Shown piece by piece: positions 35,734 through 44,390 of a DNA stretch of 64,000 nucleotides. The stretch's first letter is position 1; each line of letters begins with the position of its first letter. Source of the DNA: Chiayiivirga flava. GTDB taxonomy: Bacteria > Pseudomonadota > Gammaproteobacteria > Xanthomonadales > Xanthomonadaceae. The notes beneath the pieces were generated by a model. The model was not told where the DNA came from, ran no database searches, and worked only from the letters and a program-made list of their open reading frames with translations. The stretch spans positions 558,001-622,000 of the forward strand of contig NZ_JACHHP010000001.1 in the NCBI RefSeq assembly GCF_014202825.1, written 5' to 3'. The position numbers and the translations under genes were made by a program.

Positions 35734-37266
35734 ATGAAGCCCCCTGCCCTCGCCTGCCTGCTGGCTTGCATCGCGGCGCCTGCCGGCGCCGACACCTTCA
35801 CCGTCACGCGACTCGACGATCCGCTGCCCGACGGCTGCGTCGCCGGCGACTGCTCGCTGCGCGAGGCTTTGACCGCGGCCGGCGCCAACGATGTGTTCGG
35901 CCCCACGGACCAGATCGTGCTCGGCGCCGGAACCCACGTGCTTCTGCGTGGCGATCTGCCCAAGGTGCGGCAGCCGTTGATCGTCGCCGGAGCGGGCGCC
36001 GGGCAGACGCGCATCGAGTCCGTCGACGAGCTGTTCTCGCTCGACACGACCGCGGCCGATCGTAGCCTGCAACTGCGCGACATGACGCTCGACGCGAGCG
36101 GCGAGTTCGGCAGCGCGGCGGTCGCATCGCCGGGTGGACAGCTCGTCCTCGACGGCGTTGTCGTCGCCGGGGGCACGGCTCAGGTTGCGGGGGATGCGAG
36201 CCTGCATCTCATCGATGTGCAGATCGGCGAACGGCTGCTGTGCAACACGGTCGCCAGCTGCCTGATCGAAGACAGCGCGATCGCGCTGCTGAACGTCAAC
36301 CCGGCCGGCGATGGGGACGGCCCCGACGTGACGATCCGCGGCAGCACCATCGATGGCGACCTGCTGCTGCTTCCGCCGCCGCACACCGCGAGCATCACGC
36401 TGCACCAAGGCAGCCTGCTGATCGAGGACAGCACGATCACGCGACTGCAGGGATTCTTTCTGTTCGATCCGGACATGAACGTCACCGTTCGCCGCTCGTA
36501 CTATGTCGGCAACGATGTGCCGATCCGCAGCGACGGCAACAACACGTTCACGATCGAGGACAGCGTGTTCGAGGGCAATCCCGTGCGTGCGCTGTACGCG
36601 GCCGGCACCAGCGAGTGGGAGGTCACCGGCTCGACCTTCGTCGGCAACCGCGTTGACGGCAATGCCGGCGGCGCCATCGTGCTCGAGGACGATGCCACGC
36701 TGCGCATCCGCAACAGCACGTTCTCGAACAATACGTTCACGGTCGATGCCGCGGCCGACGGTGCGCGCGGCGCCGCGATCGGCTACCGCAACGGCGCCGG
36801 TGCGCAGCTGATCCTGCAGCACGTCACCGTCGTCGCGCCCTCGGTGCTGCCGGCCGGCCTCGTCGGCAGCGCGATCGGCGGCCACGGCGGCGGCATCGCG
36901 GTCGACGTCTCCAACAGCGTGCTGCGCGGCACCTGCGGCTTCGGCGGCAGCGTGCTGCAGAACAACGCCGGCAACATCGAGGCGCCCGGCGACAGCTGCG
37001 GCCTGGACTCCGGGCTCAATAGCGTCGACGTGCCGACCAGCCAGCTCGCGCTCGGCACGCTCGGCGACCACGGCGGCCCGACGCCGACCTACCTGCCGGC
37101 GGAAGACAGCGTCGCGGTCGACCGCGCCAGCACGGCCCAGTGCCTGGCGACCGACCAGCGCGGCTACGCCCGCCCGGCCGGCCCCCGCTGCGACGTGGGC
37201 GCGATCGAAACCGGTGCGGTGCCGCCGGACATGCAAGACGTCGTGTTCGGCGACGGCTTCGAATGA
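35734..37266 (+). CDS. Secreted CSLREA-domain protein with beta-helix repeats and FGDGFE tail
   Basis: 510 residues. Signal peptide MKPPALACLLACIAAPAGA (1-19). The CSLREA domain is visible as CVAGDCSLREALTAAG. Then come parallel beta-helix type repeats (residues about 60-420, runs such as IEDSTITRLQG, FTIEDSVFEGNPV, LRIRNSTFSNNTF). The terminal block ALGTLGDHGGPTPTYLP...GYARPAGPRCDVGAIE is shared with choice-of-anchor Q/CSLREA proteins. The final nine residues VVFGDGFE look like a conserved short C-terminal tail. The ATG at 35734 has GGAG before it. Confidence 0.85.
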   Translation: MKPPALACLLACIAAPAGADTFTVTRLDDPLPDGCVAGDCSLREALTAAGANDVFGPTDQIVLGAGTHVLLRGDLPKVRQPLIVAGAGAGQTRIESVDELFSLDTTAADRSLQLRDMTLDASGEFGSAAVASPGGQLVLDGVVVAGGTAQVAGDASLHLIDVQIGERLLCNTVASCLIEDSAIALLNVNPAGDGDGPDVTIRGSTIDGDLLLLPPPHTASITLHQGSLLIEDSTITRLQGFFLFDPDMNVTVRRSYYVGNDVPIRSDGNNTFTIEDSVFEGNPVRALYAAGTSEWEVTGSTFVGNRVDGNAGGAIVLEDDATLRIRNSTFSNNTFTVDAAADGARGAAIGYRNGAGAQLILQHVTVVAPSVLPAGLVGSAIGGHGGGIAVDVSNSVLRGTCGFGGSVLQNNAGNIEAPGDSCGLDSGLNSVDVPTSQLALGTLGDHGGPTPTYLPAEDSVAVDRASTAQCLATDQRGYARPAGPRCDVGAIETGAVPPDMQDVVFGDGFE

Positions 37267-37283
37267 CGCGTCGCGGTCAGCGA

Positions 37284-37360
37284 TGGCGGCCCCGGCGCGA
37301 TTCGAACGCACGACCTTCCCCTTAGGAGGGGGACGCTCTATCCAGCTGAGCTACGGGGCC
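37284..37360 (-). tRNA. tRNA-Arg (anticodon CCT)
   Basis: On the minus strand the 77-nt sequence folds into a complete cloverleaf: acceptor GGCCCCG with CGGGGCC, D arm GCTC...GAGC, anticodon stem TCCCC/GGGGA with loop CTCCTAA (anticodon CCT), variable loop AGGTC, T arm with TTCGAAT, and encoded CCA. It decodes AGG. It is downstream of the CSLREA gene on the opposite strand. Confidence 0.97.
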
Positions 37361-37374
37361 TTGAGCCGCGGAGT

Positions 37375-37899
37375 TTATCGCAGGTCGGGGCCACGACGGC
37401 GGCGCGCGGCGTCGGCCAGGCGCGCGCCGAGCGCGCACGGGATGCCGACGAGGACGATGTGCGCGGCAAGTCCGCACCACAGCCACAGGCCCGACGGCGG
37501 GGCCATCGCCGCGGCCGAAAGCGGCACCACGAGCCAGTTCATCGCGCCGAACAGCAGCACGCCGTACATGGCGCCGAACAGCACCGGCCGGCGCACCAGA
37601 ATGCGCAGGCGCAGGCTGGCCATGTCGTAGACCATCGCCATCATGACGGCGATGGCGATGTGCAGCACGAGGCCCAGCGCGGCGCTCGCGGCACCGCCGG
37701 CGTAGGCGTCGGCACCGAGCACGCCGGAGGCGACCGACTGCAGGATGCGCTGGGCCGGCACGTCGCGCAGCGCCCAGAAGCCGATCGCGAATGCGATGTC
37801 GAGCGAAGCTGCGATCAGCCCCGCGGCGAGCACGATCCTGCGGGGAGAACCGGGACCGTGTTCGCTGCCGCGCGGCACGGCGGGATCGGTGGCGGGCAT
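37375..37899 (-). CDS. Conserved four-helix membrane protein, function unknown
   Basis: 174 residues with four hydrophobic segments (about 22-44, 70-92, 104-126, 138-160). Seen motifs include FWALRDVPAQRILQSVASGVLG between helices one and two and LFGAMYGVLLFGAMNWLVVPLS. The pattern resembles the YagU/DUF1440-like inner-membrane family but I am not sure. The ATG at 37899 is the start of protein-like sequence; longer frames run into antisense of the next gene. It lies directly upstream of tRNA-Arg. Confidence 0.6.
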   Translation of the reverse strand: MPATDPAVPRGSEHGPGSPRRIVLAAGLIAASLDIAFAIGFWALRDVPAQRILQSVASGVLGADAYAGGAASAALGLVLHIAIAVMMAMVYDMASLRLRILVRRPVLFGAMYGVLLFGAMNWLVVPLSAAAMAPPSGLWLWCGLAAHIVLVGIPCALGARLADAARRRRGPDLR

Positions 37900-38015
37900 C
37901 ACGTCGACTCCATAGCAGCATCGGGGCGCCATCGATCGGGACGGGCGAGGACGCGCAACGGTCGCATCGCTCGCGCCCGCTGCGGCAGACTGCACAGTCA
38001 CTGGAGCCCGACGCC

Positions 38016-38609
38016 ATGACCAAGCAGTACGACCGCCGCTATTTCGATCACTGGTATCGCGGCCCCGCCGCAGCCGGGAGGCGCGCCTGGCTGACACGCA
38101 AGGCGGCGATGGTGGTCGCGACGGCCGAATACCATCTCGGCGGACCGCTGCGCTCGGTGGTCGACGTGGGCTGCGGCGAAGGCGCATGGCGCGCGCCGCT
38201 GCTCAGGCTGCGCCCGCAGCTGCACTATCTCGGGCTCGACGCCAGCCCGTACGCCATCGCGCGCCACGGGCGTGCGCGCAACCTGCGCCTGCTGGACTTC
38301 GCCGCGCTCGGCGAGCAGCGGTTCGACCGCAGTTTCGACCTGCTGCTGTGCTCGGACGTGATGCACTACCTGCCGACGCGCACGCTCGACCGCGGACTCG
38401 CCGGGTTCGCGCAGCTGTGCCACGGCGTGGCCTTCCTCGAGGTGTTCTGCCGCGGCGACGCGGTGGAAGGCGACACGCTCGGCTACATCGCGCGCACCGC
38501 GAGCTTCTATCGCAACCGCTTCGCGCGCGCGGGCTTCGTGCCGTGCGGCTCGCAGCTGTACCTGTCGGCCGCGCTGGCGCAGGACGCAACGGCGCTGGAG
38601 CTGGCCTGA
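38016..38609 (+). CDS. Class I SAM-dependent methyltransferase
   Basis: 197-residue methyltransferase. The SAM loop VVDVGCGEGAWRAPLL (residues 48-63) is motif I; YLGLDASPYAIARH supplies the acidic motif II and DLLLCSDVMHYLP motif IV. The opening MTKQYDRRYFDHWYRG is typical of small-molecule methyltransferases of this size. It stands alone; the tRNA-Ala terminator follows. Substrate unknown. Confidence 0.88.
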   Translation: MTKQYDRRYFDHWYRGPAAAGRRAWLTRKAAMVVATAEYHLGGPLRSVVDVGCGEGAWRAPLLRLRPQLHYLGLDASPYAIARHGRARNLRLLDFAALGEQRFDRSFDLLLCSDVMHYLPTRTLDRGLAGFAQLCHGVAFLEVFCRGDAVEGDTLGYIARTASFYRNRFARAGFVPCGSQLYLSAALAQDATALELA

Positions 38610-38660
38610 GCGAAGGCATCCGCCCGGCTTGCCCGGACGTCGCGCTGCGCACGCAGTGCC

Positions 38661-38695
38661 CAAAAGAAAACGCCTCGGCACGAAGGCCGAGGCGT
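38661..38695 (-). terminator. Rho-independent terminator downstream of tRNA-Ala
   Basis: A perfect 10-bp stem (ACGCCTCGGC with GCCGAGGCGT) and 6-nt loop at 38670-38695 is followed on the minus strand by a TTTTCTTTT tract. It lies just beyond the 3' end of the tRNA-Ala gene and is in the correct orientation. Confidence 0.9.
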
Positions 38696-38706
38696 GGAGG
38701 ATGCAT

Positions 38707-38782
38707 TGGTGGAGCGGAGGGGGATCGAACCCCTGACCTCCACGATGCGAACGTGGCGCTCTCCCAGCTGAGCTACCGCCCC
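38707..38782 (-). tRNA. tRNA-Ala (anticodon CGC)
   Basis: 76-nt cloverleaf on the minus strand: acceptor GGGGCGG with CCGCTCC giving the G3-U70 pair that is the identity element for AlaRS, D arm GCTC...GAGC, anticodon stem CCACG/CGTGG with loop TTCGCAT (anticodon CGC), T loop TTCGATC, CCA encoded. A terminator follows. Confidence 0.98.
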
Positions 38783-38878
38783 AATGCAGACGACGAAGTC
38801 TACCGGCCCGGACCGGGCTCGACAAGGGTGCGCGGCGGGTCGCGGCACCGCGATCGAGCAGCGCCGGACCCGCCGGGC

Positions 38879-38884
38879 TACAAT
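38879..38884 (+). promoter_or_regulatory. Possible -10 box for the aldehyde dehydrogenase
   Basis: GGCTACAATTG contains TACAAT (5 of 6 match), 35 nt upstream of the ATG at 38919. The -35 is not clear. Confidence 0.4.
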
Positions 38885-38918
38885 TGCCGGCTTTGCCAAC
38901 ACGTGCTGGAGACAACCC

Positions 38919-40454
38919 ATGTCCGCTGACCTGCTCAAGGCGCTCGGCCTCGACGCCGCCAATTCCGGCTCCTATCTCGGCCAGGGCGAATGGTCGAAGA
39001 CCACCGACGCCGGCCTGATCGAGTCGATCAATCCGGCCACCGGCACGGTGATCGCGCAGGTGCATGCATCGAGCGCGGCCGATTACGACACCATCGTCGA
39101 GCGCGCGCAGGCGGCGTTCAAGGTGTGGCGCACCACGCCCGCACCGCGTCGCGGCGAAGCCGTGCGCCTGTGCGGCGAGGCGCTGCGTCGGCACAAGGAC
39201 GCGCTCGGTTCGCTGGTCGCGCTGGAGATGGGCAAGATCAAGGCCGAAGGCGATGGCGAGGTCCAGGAAATGATCGACATCGCCGACTTCGCCGTCGGCC
39301 AGTCGCGCATGCTCTACGGCTACACCATGCACTCCGAGCGCCCCGGCCACCGCATGTACGAGCAGTACCACCCGCTCGGCATCGTCGGCATCATCAGCGC
39401 GTTCAATTTCCCGGTGGCGGTGTGGGCGTGGAATGCGTTCCTCGCCGCCATCTGCGGCGACATCTGCATCTGGAAGCCGTCGCCGAAGACGCCGCTGACC
39501 GCGATCGCCTCGATGAAGATCTGCAACGCGGCGTTGAAGGAAGCCGGCTTCCCGGATCTGTTCTTCCTGTTCAACGATGCGGGCACGGAGCTGGCGTCGA
39601 AGTTCGTCGACGACACGCGCATTCCGCTGATCAGCTTCACCGGTTCGACGGCCGTGGGCCGCGCGGTCGGCGAGCGCGTCGCCAGGCGCATGGGCCGCAG
39701 CCTGCTGGAACTGGGCGGCAACAACGCCATCATCCTGGACAAGACCGCGGACCTGAAACTCGCGATTCCCGGCATCGTGTTCGGCGCGGTCGGCACCGCG
39801 GGCCAGCGCTGCACCACCACGCGCCGCCTGTTCGTGCACCAGGACATCCACGATGACGTGCTCGCCACGCTGGTGAAGGCGTACAAGCAGGTCGAAGGCA
39901 AGATCGGCGACCCGACCCAGGCCAGCACGCTGATGGGCCCGCTCAACAGCGAGCAGTCGGTCAAGGGCTTCCTCGACGCGATCGCCCAGGCCAAGGCGGC
40001 CGGCGGCACCGTCGCCACCGGCGGCGAGGCGCTGACCGACCGCCCCGGCAACTTCGTGCTGCCGACGATCGTCACGGGCCTGAAAAACGGCGACACCGTC
40101 GTCCAGCACGAAACCTTCGCGCCGATCCTCTACGTGATGAAGTTCGCCAGCATCGACGAGGCCATCGACGCGCAGAACGCCGTGCCGCAGGGACTGTCGT
40201 CGTCGATCTTCACCGCGGACCTGAAGGCGGCGGAGAAATTCCTGTCGGCCGGCGGCTCGGACTGCGGCATCGCCAACGTCAACATCGGCACCTCGGGTGC
40301 GGAGATCGGCGGCGCGTTCGGTGGCGAGAAGGAGACCGGCGGCGGGCGCGAATCGGGTTCGGACGCGTGGAAGGTCTACATGCGCCGCCAGACCAACACC
40401 ATCAACTACTCGGATTCGCTGCCGCTGGCGCAGGGCATCAAGTTCGATCTGTGA
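38919..40454 (+). CDS. amaB: Aldehyde dehydrogenase, ALDH7/antiquitin type (L-piperidine-6-carboxylate dehydrogenase)
   Basis: 511-residue NAD-dependent aldehyde dehydrogenase of the ALDH7 family, which oxidises alpha-aminoadipate semialdehyde/piperidine-6-carboxylate in lysine catabolism. The NAD fold is in [14 protein letters not shown], catalytic Cys298 in [12 protein letters not shown], and the general base Glu in [28 protein letters not shown] matches antiquitin closely. The ATG has GGAG upstream. It stands alone; the other lysine-degradation genes are not in this window. Confidence 0.9.
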   Translation: MSADLLKALGLDAANSGSYLGQGEWSKTTDAGLIESINPATGTVIAQVHASSAADYDTIVERAQAAFKVWRTTPAPRRGEAVRLCGEALRRHKDALGSLVALEMGKIKAEGDGEVQEMIDIADFAVGQSRMLYGYTMHSERPGHRMYEQYHPLGIVGIISAFNFPVAVWAWNAFLAAICGDICIWKPSPKTPLTAIASMKICNAALKEAGFPDLFFLFNDAGTELASKFVDDTRIPLISFTGSTAVGRAVGERVARRMGRSLLELGGNNAIILDKTADLKLAIPGIVFGAVGTAGQRCTTTRRLFVHQDIHDDVLATLVKAYKQVEGKIGDPTQASTLMGPLNSEQSVKGFLDAIAQAKAAGGTVATGGEALTDRPGNFVLPTIVTGLKNGDTVVQHETFAPILYVMKFASIDEAIDAQNAVPQGLSSSIFTADLKAAEKFLSAGGSDCGIANVNIGTSGAEIGGAFGGEKETGGGRESGSDAWKVYMRRQTNTINYSDSLPLAQGIKFDL

Positions 40455-40578
40455 CCGCGTGCGGGGCGCGGCAAGGTGCCGCGCTCCGTCCGCAATCGCC
40501 ACGGGCGTGTTGCCGATCCGTCATCCGCGCACCCGGCGCGGATGAGAGAATGCGCTTTCCTGCCGCAGAGAGGTTTGC

Positions 40579-40863
40579 ATGAACAGTCCCGCACGCAGCA
40601 CCAGTCCGCTTGCGATCGTCAGCCTCGTCAGCGGCATCGTGAGCTGGGTGGCGATCCCGTTCATCGGGGCCATCGTCGCGATCGTCACCGGCCACATGGC
40701 ACGGGCCGAGATCCGTCGTGCGCCCGCCACGCTCGAAGGCGACGGGCTCGCCATCGGCGGACTGATCCTCGGATACCTGCAACTGGCGCTGTGCATCGTC
40801 GGCATCGCGGTGCTGTTCCTGTTCTTCGGCGGGCTGGCGATCATCGGCATGAGCCAGGGCTGA
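40579..40863 (+). CDS. DUF4190 domain membrane protein
   Basis: 94-residue protein with two hydrophobic segments (about 9-36 and 55-85). The intervening [32 protein letters not shown] matches DUF4190, a family of small membrane proteins of unknown function. AGAGG lies upstream of the ATG at 40579. It precedes pyrD with 23 nt between, which could be one transcription unit. Confidence 0.88.
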   Translation: MNSPARSTSPLAIVSLVSGIVSWVAIPFIGAIVAIVTGHMARAEIRRAPATLEGDGLAIGGLILGYLQLALCIVGIAVLFLFFGGLAIIGMSQG

Positions 40864-40886
40864 GTCGACCGCATCGTAGACACGTC

Positions 40887-41936
40887 ATGTATTCGCTCGC
40901 CCGTCCCTTCCTGTTCGCGCACGATGCCGAGCGCGCGCATGCGCTCGGGCTGCGCGCGCTGGCGTTCGCCTATCGCAGCGGGTTCGGCGGCCTTGTGGCG
41001 GGCAGGCCGCGGCCGCTGCCGAGCACGGTGTTCGGCCTGCGGTTCGAAAATCCCGTGGGCCTTGCCGCGGGCATGGACAAGAACGGCGCGTACATCGATG
41101 CACTGGCCGCACTCGGTTTCGGATTCATCGAGATCGGCACCACCACGCCGCGCCCGCAGCCGGGCAATCCGAAGCCGCGCATGTTCCGTCTGACGCAGCA
41201 CGAGGCGGTGATCAACCGCCTCGGCTTCAACAACGACGGTGTCGATGCGCTGGTGCGCAATGTCGAACGCGCGCGCTGGCGCGGCGTGCTCGGCATCAAC
41301 ATCGGCAAAAACAAGGACACGCCGAACGAGCGCGCGGTCGACGACTACGTCCTGTGCCTGGAGCGCGTCTACGCGGTGGCGAGCTACGTCACGGTGAACA
41401 TTTCCTCGCCGAACACCGAGGACCTGCGCGAGCTGCAGCACGGCGAGCAGCTGCGCCGGCTGATCGGCACGCTGCGCGCGGCGCAGGAGCGCCTCGCGGC
41501 TACGCACGGCGTGCGCAAGCCGCTGCTGGTGAAGATCGCGCCGGACCTGACCGACGCGCAGATCGACGCGATGACACAGGTGCTCGGGCGCATCGGCGTC
41601 GACGGCGTGATCGCCACCAACACCACGGTGGAACGGCACGCCGTGGCCGGACACAGGCATGCCGCCGAAGCCGGCGGGCTGTCGGGCCGGCCGCTCTATG
41701 GGCACTCGACCTATCTGCTGCGCCGCCTGCGCGCCCACCTGCCGCGGCAGATTCCGATCATCGGCGTGGGCGGCATCCTCAGCGGCGCGGACGCCGCCGG
41801 CAAGATCGCGGCCGGCGCCGACCTGGTGCAGGTCTACACCGGCCTGGTGTATCGCGGACCGGCCCTGATCCGCGAGGCGGTGGACGCGATCCGCCGCCGC
41901 CGCGAAGGCATGTCGCCGCGCCCGGCCGACGCGTGA
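40887..41936 (+). CDS. pyrD: Dihydroorotate dehydrogenase (quinone), class 2
   Basis: PyrD class 2, 349 residues, membrane-associated FMN enzyme oxidising dihydroorotate with quinone. The N-terminal helical extension ([18 protein letters not shown]) marks class 2. [62 protein letters not shown] (catalytic Ser region), IATNTT and [18 protein letters not shown] are present. Its TGA overlaps the murB GTG as GTGA (41933-41936). Confidence 0.96.
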   Translation: MYSLARPFLFAHDAERAHALGLRALAFAYRSGFGGLVAGRPRPLPSTVFGLRFENPVGLAAGMDKNGAYIDALAALGFGFIEIGTTTPRPQPGNPKPRMFRLTQHEAVINRLGFNNDGVDALVRNVERARWRGVLGINIGKNKDTPNERAVDDYVLCLERVYAVASYVTVNISSPNTEDLRELQHGEQLRRLIGTLRAAQERLAATHGVRKPLLVKIAPDLTDAQIDAMTQVLGRIGVDGVIATNTTVERHAVAGHRHAAEAGGLSGRPLYGHSTYLLRRLRAHLPRQIPIIGVGGILSGADAAGKIAAGADLVQVYTGLVYRGPALIREAVDAIRRRREGMSPRPADA

Positions 41937-42976
41937 GCGCCGCGTTCTCGCTCACCGAACGCGCGCCGCTCGCGGGGCGCAACGGCTTTCGCCTGCCGGC
42001 CCGCGCCGAACTGCTCGCCGACGTGCGTCGTGCCGACGGACTTGCCGAGCTGCTCGCGTATCCGTACGTCCGGCGCGCACCGGTGATGGTGCTCGGCGAA
42101 GGCAGCAACGTGCTGTTTGCCGACGATGTGCCCGGGCTCGTCGTCTCGCTCGAGAAAATGCTTGGGCGCCACGTGCTCGCCCACGACGGCGACACCGTGC
42201 TGGTCCGCGCCGCCGCCGGCGAACGCTGGGACGATCTGGTGCGCTGGAGCGTCGGTCACGGCTTCTGCGGGCTCGAGAACATGAGCCTGATCCCGGGCAC
42301 CGTCGGTGCGTCGCCGATCCAGAACATCGGCGCGTACGGCGCGGAAATCGCCGAGTTCGTCGAGACGGTGGAGGCATGGGATCGCGAGGCGGGCGCGCTG
42401 GTGCGGCTGGCCAACCGGCAATGTGCGTTCGGCTATCGCGACAGCCTGTTCAAGCGCGAACGCGAGCGCTGGATCGTCACCGCAGTCGAACTGCGGCTGT
42501 CGCGCGTGCGCGCGCTGCGTTACGACTACCCCGGCCTGCCCGAGGAACTGGCGGCAATGGGCGTGGATACGCCGCGTGCATCGCACGTGGCCGAAGCGGT
42601 GGCGAGGCTGCGCACGCGCAAGCTGCCGAACCCCGCGCTGCTGCCGAACGTGGGCAGCTTCTTCAAGAATCCGGTGGTGGACGCGACCTGCGCGGACAGA
42701 CTGTTGCGCGAACATCCATCGATGCCGAACTTTCCCGGTCCGGATGCGGCGCAACGCAAGCTGTCTGCGGCATGGCTGATCGAACAGTGCGGCTGGAAGG
42801 GATTTCGCGACGGCGATGCCGGCGTGGCGGCACAACACGCCTTGGTGCTGGTGAACCACGGCAATGCGACCGGGGCGCAGCTGCTCGATCTTGCGCGGCG
42901 CATCGCCGCCTCCGTGCGCGAGCGCTTCGGCGTGACGCTGGAGCCGGAAGCGCGCATCGTGGGAGCGGTGTTCTGA
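41933..42976 (+). CDS. murB: UDP-N-acetylenolpyruvoylglucosamine reductase
   Basis: MurB type I, 347 residues, FAD enzyme making UDP-MurNAc. [11 protein letters not shown] and [27 protein letters not shown] are the FAD-binding blocks. GYRDSLFK, catalytic Ser242 in NVGSFFKNP and the terminal LEPEARIVG (Glu337) are in place. The GTG start overlaps pyrD by 4 nt, indicating coupling, which together with family N-termini ([13 protein letters not shown]) fixes the start. A repeat-rich spacer follows. Confidence 0.96.
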   Translation: MSAAFSLTERAPLAGRNGFRLPARAELLADVRRADGLAELLAYPYVRRAPVMVLGEGSNVLFADDVPGLVVSLEKMLGRHVLAHDGDTVLVRAAAGERWDDLVRWSVGHGFCGLENMSLIPGTVGASPIQNIGAYGAEIAEFVETVEAWDREAGALVRLANRQCAFGYRDSLFKRERERWIVTAVELRLSRVRALRYDYPGLPEELAAMGVDTPRASHVAEAVARLRTRKLPNPALLPNVGSFFKNPVVDATCADRLLREHPSMPNFPGPDAAQRKLSAAWLIEQCGWKGFRDGDAGVAAQHALVLVNHGNATGAQLLDLARRIAASVRERFGVTLEPEARIVGAVF

Positions 42977-43460
42977 CAGGCGCGGGCGAATAACGCGGCA
43001 CCGGAAGCGCCACAGTCCACGTTTCGTTTTCCGTTCCGACACGGCATTCGCGCCGCACCATCCACAAAAATCGACGCGCCACAAGACGCGTTCCTTCTCC
43101 CGTCGGGAGAAGGTGGCGGCAGCCGGATGAGGGAGCCACGTTTCGTAATCCGTAGAGCAGCCATCTGAGCCAGATCGTCGAAGTGTCTTTTCTCCGGCCG
43201 TTCGAATTTCCGTGCGAGGTGACGCCCTCATCCGCCTGCCGGCACCTTCTCCCGAGGGGAGAAGGAACGCCGCGTGGCGACGCTGCGGCAACCCGACGTG
43301 CACGCTGGGGACTCTCTCGGAAAAAGCGACGCGCGCGACCCGGCGCCGCTTCCGCGTCGACAAGCAAAGGCAGCAATTGCGCATCCGCGCGCGATGATCG
43401 GAGCGCACGTCCGATCCGGACGATGCGACAATCCGTCACCGTGACCCGCGTACACCCTCC
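42977..43460. other. 484-nt intergenic region with an inverted repeat pair
   Basis: Between murB and the EamA gene no gene is supported. It contains the palindromic element pair at 43093-43138 and 43220-43265. A GACAAT box at 43427-43432, 28 nt before the downstream GTG, could be the -10 for the EamA gene. Confidence 0.6.
43093..43265. repeat. Inverted GGGAGAAGG/GGATGAGGG pair
   Basis: The left arm (43093-43138) reads hairpin then GGATGAGGGAGCCA. The right arm (43220-43265) is inverted: GACGCCCTCATCCGCC...CCTTCTCCC...GGGAGAAGG. The arms are less perfectly matched than at 644-766 and have an about 80-nt spacer. Confidence 0.78.
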
Positions 43461-44390
43461 GTGACCTCCCTGCCCCGCTCCGCCGCCTCCCGCGACCTCA
43501 CCCGCGCGGTGCTGCTGATGGTCGCCAGCACGCTGATGTTCGGCAGCATGGCCGCGACGATCCGGCTCGCGTCCGAGCAGCTGCACGCGTTCGAGATCGC
43601 GTTCTTCCGCAACTTCTTCGGCCTCGTGTTTGCGTTGCCGCTGCTGCTACGGCACGGGCCGGACCTGCTCCGCACCTCCAAGCTGCCGCTCTACCTCACG
43701 CGCTGCGTGATCGGCATCGTGTCGATGCTGGCCGGGTTCTGGGCCATCGTGCATCTGCCGCTGGCGCAGGCGATTTCCATTTCGTACGCGACACCGCTGT
43801 TCGTCACCATCGGCGCGGTGCTGGTGCTGGGCGAGGTGGTGCGCATCCGGCGCTGGACGGCCGTGGTGATCGGCTTCGTCGGCGTGCTCGTGATCGTGCG
43901 CCCCGGTGCGGAAACCTTTTCGCTCGCGGCGCTGGTGGCGCTGCTCGCGGCCGCGATGAGCGCGAGCGTGGCGATCAGCATCAAGTTCCTGTCGCGCACC
44001 GAGAAGCCCGACGCCATCGTGCTGTTCACGACCCTGCTGTGGGTGCCGATGTCGCTGCTGCCGGCGCTGTTCGTCTGGACCTGGCCCGCCGGCATCGTCT
44101 GGCTGTGGATCGTGCTGGCGGGTTTCTTCGGAACCGCAGGTCACATGCTGTGGACGCGCGCGCTGAAACTGGGCGACGCGTCGCTGCTGACGCCGATCAG
44201 CTTCCTGCAGGTGCTGGTGGTGTCGGTGTACGGCTGGTTCCTGTTCGACGAAGCGGTCGATCGCTGGACCATGCTCGGCGCCGCGATCATCTTCGGCTCG
44301 AACGTCTATATCGCACACCGCGAAGCCCGGCTCGCACGCCATGCCGTCACCGATCCGGACATCGGCGGCGATGCGCAGAGCCCGCGCTAG
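43461..44390 (+). CDS. EamA/DMT family transporter
   Basis: 309-residue inner-membrane exporter of the drug/metabolite transporter superfamily. Ten hydrophobic segments form two five-helix EamA repeats; the second includes LYLTRCVIGIVSMLAGFWAIVHLPLAQAISISYATPLFVTI and GTAGHMLWTRALKLGDASLLTPISFLQV. The substrate is unknown. The GTG at 43461 is the start used. The stop codon TAG overlaps the convergent kinase stop on the other strand in the palindrome CTAG. Confidence 0.88.
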   Translation: MTSLPRSAASRDLTRAVLLMVASTLMFGSMAATIRLASEQLHAFEIAFFRNFFGLVFALPLLLRHGPDLLRTSKLPLYLTRCVIGIVSMLAGFWAIVHLPLAQAISISYATPLFVTIGAVLVLGEVVRIRRWTAVVIGFVGVLVIVRPGAETFSLAALVALLAAAMSASVAISIKFLSRTEKPDAIVLFTTLLWVPMSLLPALFVWTWPAGIVWLWIVLAGFFGTAGHMLWTRALKLGDASLLTPISFLQVLVVSVYGWFLFDEAVDRWTMLGAAIIFGSNVYIAHREARLARHAVTDPDIGGDAQSPR

